A stretch of 8,475 bases of DNA from the NCBI GenBank assembly GCA_020429485.1, contig JAGQLK010000041.1:1-8475 (forward strand). The letters are read 5' to 3'. Numbering within the stretch: the first letter of the stretch is position 1; each line of letters starts with the position of its first letter. The notes under the pieces were generated by a model, which was not told where the DNA came from, ran no database searches, and was given only the letters and a program-made list of their open reading frames with translations. The DNA comes from Candidatus Dojkabacteria bacterium. Its GTDB lineage: Bacteria > Patescibacteriota > Dojkabacteria > B142 > OLB20. A program made the translations under genes and the position numbers. Below are positions 1-6,258 of this stretch, piece after piece.

Positions 1-23
1 TGCATTTATAATTGAATTGCCCC

Positions 24-53
24 TTGATGTTGGTACACAATATGAACCATAAT
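24..53 (+). promoter_or_regulatory. Candidate sigma70-type promoter of the kinase-like gene
   Basis: TTGATG at 24-29 and CATAAT at 48-53 are separated by 18 bases, close to the -35/-10 consensus. Transcription would start near 60 and give a leader of about 60 nt before the GTG at 123. Within that leader TGCATT (66-71) can pair with AATGCA (85-90), a weak stem-loop of no known role. The call rests on motif match only. Confidence 0.4.
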
Positions 54-122
54 ACATGATTATTATGCATTGAGTCTGAATGTAAATGCAGATCATACTT
101 AAATGGTAAAATTACAAATTTA

Positions 123-1439
123 GTGTCGAATGAATCGTTAGATATAGCAATAAATAAAGGCGCTGTAACCGCTAGTATGGGTGTAATTGGGCAACTCTAC
201 ACTTTAGACTCACATGAAGCAACTCCACTAATTCTGCAACAAGCTGCGTTGTACGAGCAGTCAGTATTAGAAAGAGCTGGTTTAGCAAGCTCTGGACCAA
301 GAAGACAATTGCCTTTGTATAGTAGTGGTAAGATAGCACGAATATCAATTTTGGAGCATGAATTAGCTCAAGCTTCCTCAAGTTTAGATCAATTAGTTCT
401 ATCATCTTGCTCGAATATTATTGTTGGAGAAAGATCAATATCAGTCCCATCGGTGGACTTTTTAGGAAGAAATGAAGAACAAATGGTTCATATGGGTGTT
501 TCTATTGTTTATCCATTTTCTAATCCAGATGTATTTACAGTTACTTCTTTGTTAGAAGGTGACGATCGTGAAGTTGAAGATATGCTTAGGATGTATAGAT
601 ATATTATGGAGACTGTGATTCGTAGAGATATATTAGGTGTTGAACGTGGACAAGATCTATTATTTGAAATTATTGCTGATATTGATCCAACGTTTTCTGT
701 AATGCAACATGTGGCTAATAGAGATATTAGACATCAGATAAATAATGCGATCAATACGTCTAATCTGTATTTTAATCTACTAGTGTCAGCTGCACATCAA
801 AAAAATATCCCTAAGTATTTATTAACACTCCTAAATACTACTGTAGGCATTAATACTTATCTCGGTGAAATCCTACAATATTGTTCAGACGAACCAATGG
901 ATCTTAATTTAGTACTTAATGGAGCTAGAGAATTAGCATTTGATGTCAGAGCAGATAGTGGTTGTGAAGTTGATATTTTTCTAGCAGAAGAAGTTGCTGA
1001 TATTGAATTGTCCGCTAATACAGCAATGCATTTAGCCGAGTTACTCGGTAATGCTATGGTAAATGGAGCTGACGTTGCACTATTGTCTGCGTATCTATTC
1101 GAAGATGAAGCGGAGGGTAGTATGTTAGTGCTTTCAGTGGCAAATGATAATACCTCGATTCCCTTGGAACAAAATTCACTTGATCATATTTTTCAACACG
1201 GGGTTACGCGCAGGCCGCATTTTGCACCGAGGGGCGGTGGTATTGGGCTGCACAGCATGGATCAATTTGTTAGTAGATTTGGAGGCCAAATTATAGTTAG
1301 TACCGTATCAAATGGTTACCATGTTACTCATGTGAGGAGACATCATGGCAACGAAGTCGAAATTCATGATCAAATATCACAGAATGATGGTTCAGAACAG
1401 TTTAGCACCGAATTCAGTATGCTATTCCCTCTATCTTAA
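123..1439 (+). CDS. Orphan histidine-kinase-like ATPase (soluble, degenerate G1 box)
   Basis: The C-terminal half resembles a sensor histidine kinase. An H-box-like segment IRHQINN (His204) begins a predicted two-helix dimerisation region (about 195-255). It is followed by a GHKL/HATPase_c fold with N box ELLGNAMVNGAD (E306, N310, N314), a G1-like AND-N segment (340-343) and a clear G2 box GGGIGLH (371-377). The protein ends in the usual FSMLFPLS-type final strand. The G1 box lacks the normal DxGxG glycines, and about 25 extra residues sit before the last strand. Residues 1-170 match no sensor domain I recognise and show no membrane helix, so the protein is probably cytoplasmic. No response regulator is in view. 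The start is GTG without an SD; the next in-frame ATG is at 177. Its role could be phosphotransfer, phosphatase or another GHKL-type ATPase function; the ligand is unknown. It converges on valS with a 14-base gap and no visible terminator. Confidence 0.75.
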   Translation: MSNESLDIAINKGAVTASMGVIGQLYTLDSHEATPLILQQAALYEQSVLERAGLASSGPRRQLPLYSSGKIARISILEHELAQASSSLDQLVLSSCSNIIVGERSISVPSVDFLGRNEEQMVHMGVSIVYPFSNPDVFTVTSLLEGDDREVEDMLRMYRYIMETVIRRDILGVERGQDLLFEIIADIDPTFSVMQHVANRDIRHQINNAINTSNLYFNLLVSAAHQKNIPKYLLTLLNTTVGINTYLGEILQYCSDEPMDLNLVLNGARELAFDVRADSGCEVDIFLAEEVADIELSANTAMHLAELLGNAMVNGADVALLSAYLFEDEAEGSMLVLSVANDNTSIPLEQNSLDHIFQHGVTRRPHFAPRGGGIGLHSMDQFVSRFGGQIIVSTVSNGYHVTHVRRHHGNEVEIHDQISQNDGSEQFSTEFSMLFPLS

Positions 1440-1453
1440 TTTAGTATGAGTCC

Positions 1454-4327
1454 TTATTTGGTTTTAGGCCAATGCGTATACATAATTGTTTCTGTATCAG
1501 TCTCGCTTTTTGGCACTTCTTTCCAAAGTCTTTCTGTAATGAAAGGAACGAATGGATGCAATAAAATCAAGTAAGACTTAAGAGCAATTATTAATGTTCT
1601 TTGCGCTTCTTTTCTACTAGCAGCTTCTTCAGGCGAAGTATTAATAGGATTGCCTTCTTGATCTCTACTATAGACTCTAGGCTTTACTTGCTCTATATAC
1701 TCATCACAAAATGTATGCCACATGTGTTGATAGAGAAGCTCGGCTCCTAGACCAATACGATACTTTTCGATATGCTCTTGTACTTTGTCTGTTACCTCCT
1801 TTATTTCCGTGAGTATCTTCTGATCCAATTCATTAGTGCTGATGTCCTCCAGCTTGCTTAGATCTGCAGCGATATCAGTCTCTTCATAGTCACTGGTAAA
1901 GTTAAGAACAAATTTCGACGCATTCCAAATCTTATTCAGAAAACGTTTATATCCTTCTAACTTTTCATAGCTGACTGGATATCCAGCTCCAGCTTTGTTA
2001 CCCACTACATAAAGTAGCCTTAGTGAGTCCGCACCAAATTGATCAATAATTTCTTCTGGGGCAATAACATTACCCTTTGATTTACTCATCTTTTGTCCAT
2101 CTGGTGCTTTAACTAGCCCATGTAGATATACATCTGTGAATGGAATTTTATTCTGGGTGTAAAGACTTAACATTATCATTCTACTTACCCATAGTTCCAA
2201 AATATCGTAGGCAGTTTCCATAATGTTAGTTGGATAGAAAGTATCCATAAGGTCATTCGCTCCAATTGTTGCATATGTCCATTGACCAGAAGAGAACCAA
2301 GTATCAAATACATCATTATCTTGAATCCAACCACTTTCTGGGATGATCATTTTATGTATTTCCAAATTCTCTGGGTCGTCTTGTCTTGATTGGGCTGCTG
2401 ACATATCTGCTAGTTTTCTTTTGAAAATCCTAATGATGCCAGTATGAGTAACAAGTAAGACTTTCTTGTCTGAATACTGTTCCTTGATCATTGCTATTAG
2501 TTGATCAACACGCTCTTCTACTTCTTCGATTGTTTCTGCTTCTGGTAGCTCTGGCTGGTATTCTGCAGTGTTATTCTTTACATGCTCAGGGTATTTTTCA
2601 CTGAATTCATCCCAAGTTAGCCCATTGAGTAAACCAAAGTTTCTTTCTTTGAGTAAATCTGTTTCTATTATTTCTGCATCCTTTGCAATAATCTGTGCGG
2701 TCTCTTTTGCTCTTGATAGAGTAGAAGTAATTACAACATCAAAATCCCCTAAAGCAGTAACTGCTTGATTAGCATATTTAATACCTGCTTCATTTAAGTT
2801 AGTATCATCCCATCCTGAGATGATCCCTTTTTCATTTGCATCTGTTTGTCCATGTCTTAGGATTGTTATCTCTTGTCCAGGGGCATCGATCTGTACCTTT
2901 GCCAGGCCTTTCTCAACAGCATCATAAATACCATCTATTTCAATACCGTTAATACTTTCTTTAACTTGTCCTTCAGTGTCAATTGTTTCTATGAGTTCAC
3001 CTTTATACCAAACAGGTATTCTATAACCCCACCAAAGAGATCTAGAAACAGGCCAATCATGAAGATTTTCCATCCAATGAAGATATTTCTTAGACATGTA
3101 TTCAGGATGAATTTTAACCTCGCCCTTTTTAACTACTTCTATAGCAGGTTTTTTAAGTTGTTCTACGTCTATAAACCATTGTGAAGACATAATAGGCTCG
3201 ATAATTGCCTTAGATCTTTCACCTATAACAACGTTTTGTGTGTGTTTTTCGATCTTTTCGATAAGCCCTTGTTCTTGTAGATCATGAATTACAACTTTTC
3301 TTGCCTCATCTGTTTCCAACCCTTTATATTTTTCAGGTATTGGGCCGGTCAGCTTGGCGTCTTTGTCTATTACGTTAATGTAACCAACTTGTTGTTCTGG
3401 TTCAGCTTCAGAATTCCATTCACTCATAATTACGAAGTCTTCGTAAGCATGCGATGGAGTTAACTTCAGAGCTCCTGTACCAAACTCCTGTTCTATTCTT
3501 GGAGAGGTAATTACAGGAATTTCTCTCTCAGTAAGAGGAAGTTTTAACTTTTTTCCTACGATATCTTTGTATCTCTTATCCTTAGGATCTACAACTACTG
3601 CAGTATCACCCAGCATTGTTTCTGCTCTTGTTGTTGCAACAGTAACGAACTTGCTAGGATCTTCTGCATAAGGGTATTTAATATACACAAGGTCGGTTTC
3701 TCTTTCTACACGTTCTGTATCGATATCTGCTAACGTAGTTTTGGCTACTGGATCCCAGTTAACTATTCTTACTCCTTTGTAAACCATTTTATCTTTGTAC
3801 ATTTGTACAAATGTTCCTAATACTCGTTCAACAACCCTTGGATCTAAAGTGAATAAGTTTCGATCGTAATCACTTGATAAGCCAATGCGCTGTTCGTCGT
3901 ACATAATCTTAGGCATTAGTTTTTCGAAATGTGAATATGATGTTTTATAGAACTTCTCTCTGCCCATATCATGCTTTGACTTTTTCTTGTTTTCCCAAAA
4001 GATTTTCTCAAGAACAACCTCTCCTTGAATCCCAGCATGATCTTTGCCTGGTTGGCCTAATACTTTTTTGCCGATTAATCTGTTATATCTCAAGAATACA
4101 TCTTGATACGCATAGCCTGATACATTGCCAATATGTGGCCTCATATATGCATTAGGTGGTGGATTAACTATACTAAAAGTCTCTCTGCCATCATTTTTCA
4201 TTTCCTCAGTAGACAGTAACCCTTTCTCTGGGTGGTATTCAGGTTTGAAAAATTGGTTATCTAACCAGTATTTTAGAATCTCTGGTTCTTCTTGTGTAGC
4301 ATTATATGCTCCTTTTGGTAAAGTCAT
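1454..4327 (-). CDS. valS: Valyl-tRNA synthetase with an inserted histidine-phosphatase domain
   Basis: This class I synthetase charges tRNA-Val with valine using ATP. Numbering from ATG 4327 (957 aa): signature PHIGN at 64-68 (a HIGH variant); CP1 editing domain about 218-410 with TTRAETMLGD and FGTGALKLTP; DWPVSRSLWWGYRIPVWY at 424-441; DTWFSSG at 675-681; KMSKS at 746-750; then an anticodon-binding helical domain (WNAS, HPFVPFITERLW). Between the RIPVWY and DTWFSS motifs, where E. coli ValRS has about 35 residues, there are about 230, including a complete histidine-phosphatase domain (486-638). The protein ends soon after the anticodon-binding domain, so the C-terminal coiled-coil arm of typical bacterial ValRS is missing. 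A TTG at 4333 would add two residues. ATG 4327 is preferred because the leader hairpin ends directly against it. There is no SD. A T-box leader lies upstream. Confidence 0.93.
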   Translation of the reverse strand: MTLPKGAYNATQEEPEILKYWLDNQFFKPEYHPEKGLLSTEEMKNDGRETFSIVNPPPNAYMRPHIGNVSGYAYQDVFLRYNRLIGKKVLGQPGKDHAGIQGEVVLEKIFWENKKKSKHDMGREKFYKTSYSHFEKLMPKIMYDEQRIGLSSDYDRNLFTLDPRVVERVLGTFVQMYKDKMVYKGVRIVNWDPVAKTTLADIDTERVERETDLVYIKYPYAEDPSKFVTVATTRAETMLGDTAVVVDPKDKRYKDIVGKKLKLPLTEREIPVITSPRIEQEFGTGALKLTPSHAYEDFVIMSEWNSEAEPEQQVGYINVIDKDAKLTGPIPEKYKGLETDEARKVVIHDLQEQGLIEKIEKHTQNVVIGERSKAIIEPIMSSQWFIDVEQLKKPAIEVVKKGEVKIHPEYMSKKYLHWMENLHDWPVSRSLWWGYRIPVWYKGELIETIDTEGQVKESINGIEIDGIYDAVEKGLAKVQIDAPGQEITILRHGQTDANEKGIISGWDDTNLNEAGIKYANQAVTALGDFDVVITSTLSRAKETAQIIAKDAEIIETDLLKERNFGLLNGLTWDEFSEKYPEHVKNNTAEYQPELPEAETIEEVEERVDQLIAMIKEQYSDKKVLLVTHTGIIRIFKRKLADMSAAQSRQDDPENLEIHKMIIPESGWIQDNDVFDTWFSSGQWTYATIGANDLMDTFYPTNIMETAYDILELWVSRMIMLSLYTQNKIPFTDVYLHGLVKAPDGQKMSKSKGNVIAPEEIIDQFGADSLRLLYVVGNKAGAGYPVSYEKLEGYKRFLNKIWNASKFVLNFTSDYEETDIAADLSKLEDISTNELDQKILTEIKEVTDKVQEHIEKYRIGLGAELLYQHMWHTFCDEYIEQVKPRVYSRDQEGNPINTSPEEAASRKEAQRTLIIALKSYLILLHPFVPFITERLWKEVPKSETDTETIMYTHWPKTK
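2414..2872 (-). other. Histidine-phosphatase (PGM-like) domain nested in ValRS
   Basis: Residues 486-638 of the synthetase contain every landmark of histidine phosphatase clan branch 1. They are ILRHGQT with the phospho-accepting His492 and Arg491; GWDDTNLNEAGIKYANQA; STLSRAKETA with Arg539; LKERNFGLLNG with the acid Glu561; and LLVTHTGIIR with His628. The catalytic set therefore appears intact rather than vestigial. In this family the first and last strands lie next to each other, which makes insertion into a host fold physically plausible. The frame is open throughout, and flanking ValRS motifs resume immediately, so this is not two overlapping genes. The substrate is unknown; a phosphorylated nucleotide, a sugar phosphate or a tRNA-linked phosphate are all possible. 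Confidence 0.9.
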
Positions 4328-4363
4328 GGTCAAATCAGTAATATAATTAATTTACTGAGGACC
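4328..4363 (-). promoter_or_regulatory. Sequestrator hairpin abutting the valS start codon
   Basis: GGUC (4363-4360) pairs with GACC (4331-4328), and UCAGUAA (4358-4352) pairs with UUACUGA (4341-4335), with a 10-nt loop. The 3' strand ends exactly before AUG 4327. The 5' strand uses the same GGUCCUCA bases that the antisequestrator needs, so the two structures exclude each other. No U-run follows, which points to control of translation rather than termination. Confidence 0.65.
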
Positions 4364-4432
4364 AAGTTGAGGTTCAAAAAACAATTAATAATTGTGTAAT
4401 TGTTTAACTCAATGTTTGGTGGTACCACCTCA
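4356..4432 (-). promoter_or_regulatory. T-box antisequestrator (antiterminator-type) helix
   Basis: UGAGG (4432-4428) pairs with CCUCA (4360-4356), the 7-nt bulge UGGUACC spans 4427-4421, and ACCAA (4420-4416) pairs with UUGGU (4365-4361). This is the canonical A1-bulge-A2 geometry of T-box antiterminators. The loop is unusually long, about 50 nt, and holds its own hairpin. That hairpin is AACAAUUA/UAAUUGUU (4404-4397 with 4387-4380), with an outer UUGAG/CUCAA helix, and is followed by a run of U. A second CCUCA at 4372-4368 offers an alternative A1 partner. Confidence 0.7.
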
Positions 4433-4558
4433 TTTTCTTACTCTTAAAAGAGTAGGACACTCGTTACTGCTATCTCGGGCTTACCCGGAAGGTTCTAGTC
4501 GACAAAGTCTTTCTTCCTTCAGCTCACTGGTGACGTATCCAGTTCAGCGCTTAATGCG

Positions 4559-4567
4559 ATTATAACA
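4559..4567 (-). promoter_or_regulatory. Extended -10 promoter candidate for valS
   Basis: On the minus strand TGT-TATAAT is a perfect extended -10 (4567-4559). The -35 position (TTTCTA near 4587) is poor. Transcription from here would begin near 4552 and leave out the Stem I candidate at 4606-4571, so either this is a chance match or the leader lacks that stem. I found no better promoter further upstream. Confidence 0.35.
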
Positions 4568-4677
4568 TAAGAATTCGACGGTAGAAACAATTCCTACTAT
4601 TAATTCCTGAACATTAAACATATAGTTGCACTTCTTCTTAATGTGTATAAGTTAATAAAAAGTTAAAACACTATACG

Positions 4678-4683
4678 TATAAT
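4678..4683 (+). promoter_or_regulatory. Candidate -10 element of the comF operon
   Basis: TATAAT lies 30 bases before the comF ATG, so the transcript would start near 4690. No good -35 is present at the right spacing (only TTAATA at 4652-4657, 20 bases away). It faces away from the valS leader, so the 4607-4713 segment is a divergent promoter region. Confidence 0.4.
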
Positions 4684-4713
4684 TGATATATACATCTCTT
4701 TGAATCGCAATTA

Positions 4714-5412
4714 ATGTTCACTGTATTAAAAAGCATATTCCCTGAGCTAGTTGAATTTATTCTGCCTAGGTTCTGTTTGTTATGTGATACAAAAGGCGAT
4801 GATATTTGTGATGAATGTGTGCAAACAAAGTTGAGATTTTCTAAAGAGCATAAGTGTCACGTTTGTCATAAAAAGCTCTCTGGACAAGAATATCTGCATT
4901 CTAATTGCAGTAGATATTCTAAACTTGATGGAGTATTTATTGTTGTAGATTACAATGAAGCAGCCAAGAAAATCCTATATGAAATCAAATTTGAGTATCA
5001 CTATAAATATGCAGATAAAGTGGCTTTGCTTATGAAGACAAAATTTAATCAGCTTGCACTTGATATAGACTTTGTTATTCCAGTTCCACTTCACAGGAAT
5101 AAAAAATGGCTAAGAGGATTTAATCAAGCAGAATTAATTTGTAGAAAGCTACCTATCCCAATAAAGAACATAATCACAAGAGTGTCTAATACCCGAACCC
5201 AAGTAGGGCTCGATCAACAGGCAAGAAAGAGTAATCTAATAGGTGCATTTGAGCTCAATACTAAGCTCGATTTGAGTGGAAAAGATTTATTACTTGTTGA
5301 TGATGTCACGACTTCAGGTGCTACACTAGAAGAATGTGCGAAGTTACTCAAAGACTCTGGGGTTTCTAATGTTTACGCATTAGTGTGGGCACATGAACTG
5401 GATTTCTTGTAG
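4714..5412 (+). CDS. comF: ComF-family phosphoribosyltransferase-like protein
   Basis: ComF/ComFC proteins act in the cytoplasm in natural transformation, assisting uptake or handling of single-stranded DNA. The N-terminus carries a zinc-binding module with cysteine pairs C21-C24, C32-C35 and C48-C51 plus C65. The rest is a type I phosphoribosyltransferase fold with the family hallmark VIPVPLHRNKKWLRGFNQ (121-138) and a PRPP loop LLLVDDVTTSGAT (192-204). At 232 aa it has the usual family length. The ATG has no SD, like most genes here. It heads a co-directional set with the exported protein gene (44-base gap) and pgi. A 12-base palindrome (5433-5444) lies in that gap but looks too weak to terminate transcription. 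DNA uptake genes are common in reduced CPR genomes, which fits the context. Confidence 0.92.
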   Translation: MFTVLKSIFPELVEFILPRFCLLCDTKGDDICDECVQTKLRFSKEHKCHVCHKKLSGQEYLHSNCSRYSKLDGVFIVVDYNEAAKKILYEIKFEYHYKYADKVALLMKTKFNQLALDIDFVIPVPLHRNKKWLRGFNQAELICRKLPIPIKNIITRVSNTRTQVGLDQQARKSNLIGAFELNTKLDLSGKDLLLVDDVTTSGATLEECAKLLKDSGVSNVYALVWAHELDFL

Positions 5413-5456
5413 TTATCGTAATAAACTATACTTAGATTAATCTATAAATTTTTATT

Positions 5457-6251
5457 ATGGAACAAACTGCTGTCCCAACTAAGACAAATACACCCTCACT
5501 AGGTAAATTAAACCGAGGAGGAACGATGTCTATATTAGTATTTGCATTATTATTAGGTGTTGTTGGCTTGTTATTGATATATTCTGATTCTCAGAAAAAC
5601 CCCGATGAACAAGTAAATCAGAACGACAATTCAATTAGCAATAACTTACCTGTTAGCACAGAATCTTTTTCAGAAGTATCAGATGAATTGACTGAGGTAA
5701 ATGGATCATATTTAAGTTTAACTATGCCATCTAATTGGGGAATAGTTGAATATCCAATTGAGACTGACCCAGGAGTAGGAGAATTGAGTGGTGATGTATA
5801 TGGGGGGCTAACAGCATTCAATATTTACGATCAAGATAATAAGCTAATATTTAGTTTAGGAGGGGTTCTTGAAGAAACTGAAAATAAATGTTTTGAAATC
5901 TATCAATTTAGTGACACTGACCAAAATTATATTGATGCCAAAGTAAATGAAGCAAAGGATTTAGGGATTGCGGAGCCTGAAGTAATTATGCTTGATGATT
6001 TTACTGAGTTTAATTTACTCGGAGATAATGTGAGAAGAGTTGGATACACACTATATTTTGATACAGATAATGGCGAAAGTTTTAACCCAGCGTGTGGGAT
6101 GGATTCTTTGTTACGTAGTTACGAAGGACTTAGTTTTGCTGTTGACGAAGTTAATTCAGATAAATATAGACCTGTTATCCATGATGCAGCACTAGAAAAT
6201 GTTTTGATACCTCTAGACAGTGCATTAAATTCATTAGTTATTAACCAATAA
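5457..6251 (+). CDS. Membrane-anchored extracytoplasmic protein, unknown function
   Basis: I do not recognise this family. A short N-terminal cytoplasmic tail (1-23, with K and R) precedes one strongly hydrophobic helix (about 25-43). A linker rich in S, N, D and E (about 45-80) follows, then a folded, acidic domain (about 82-264). The domain begins with YLSLTMPSNWGIVEYP, a pattern common in surface-exposed beta-rich domains. Two cysteines, C145 and C213, are the only ones and could form a disulfide outside the cell. The most likely topology is N-in with the domain outside. It sits 7 bases before pgi and 44 after comF, so it is probably co-transcribed; no functional link is evident. An alternative start is M24 (5526), which has a good SD and would remove the cytoplasmic tail. 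Confidence 0.8.
   Translation: MEQTAVPTKTNTPSLGKLNRGGTMSILVFALLLGVVGLLLIYSDSQKNPDEQVNQNDNSISNNLPVSTESFSEVSDELTEVNGSYLSLTMPSNWGIVEYPIETDPGVGELSGDVYGGLTAFNIYDQDNKLIFSLGGVLEETENKCFEIYQFSDTDQNYIDAKVNEAKDLGIAEPEVIMLDDFTEFNLLGDNVRRVGYTLYFDTDNGESFNPACGMDSLLRSYEGLSFAVDEVNSDKYRPVIHDAALENVLIPLDSALNSLVINQ
5516..5528 (+). promoter_or_regulatory. Internal Shine-Dalgarno and alternative start codon
   Basis: AGGAGG (5516-5521) precedes an in-frame ATG (5526-5528) by only 4 bases. The upstream ATG at 5457 has no SD. The motif also encodes Arg-Gly-Gly, so it may be a coding coincidence. If used, translation would begin directly at the membrane helix. Confidence 0.35.
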
Positions 6252-6258
6252 AGAAGAT

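Larger units (their letters stand above)
4328..4606 (-). promoter_or_regulatory. T-box riboswitch leader of valS (tRNA-Val sensing)
   Basis: Read on the minus strand, the core at 4432-4416 is UGAGG-UGGUACC-ACCAA, which matches the T-box consensus. The UGGU (4427-4424) can pair with the ACCA 3' end of uncharged tRNA. Upstream are a Stem III-like hairpin CGGG-UAAG-CCCG (4487-4476), followed by AGUAACGAGUG, a segment resembling the conserved linker of known leaders. A Stem II-like hairpin ACUGG/CCAGU (4543-4526) is flanked by possible tandem G-A pairs. A short Stem I candidate spans 4606-4571: GAAUU/AAUUC below, a 7-bp stem GUAGGAA/UUUCUAC above, and an internal loop with GUC, a valine codon, at 4579-4577. 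Other GUC triplets occur downstream, so the specifier assignment is inference. The long distal Stem I arm of classical leaders is absent. Confidence 0.82.

Noticed and set aside
2414..2872. Phosphatase region as a separate gene wrongly joined to valS
   Set aside because: The frame is continuous on both sides, no stop or start signal separates it, and ValRS motifs continue directly after it.
2568..3184. Forward ORFs of 66 and 103 aa inside valS
   Set aside because: Both are antisense to strongly conserved ValRS and phosphatase motifs and have no initiation signals; they are frame shadows.
4441..4560. tRNA-like look of the GGTTCTAGTC stretch on the + strand
   Set aside because: No acceptor stem or anticodon arm can be built around it; on the other strand it forms part of the T-box leader.
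5433..5444. Palindrome TAGATTAATCTA between comF and the next gene as a terminator
   Set aside because: The stem would be only about 4 bp of mostly A-T pairs and the T-rich tail is interrupted; too weak to call.
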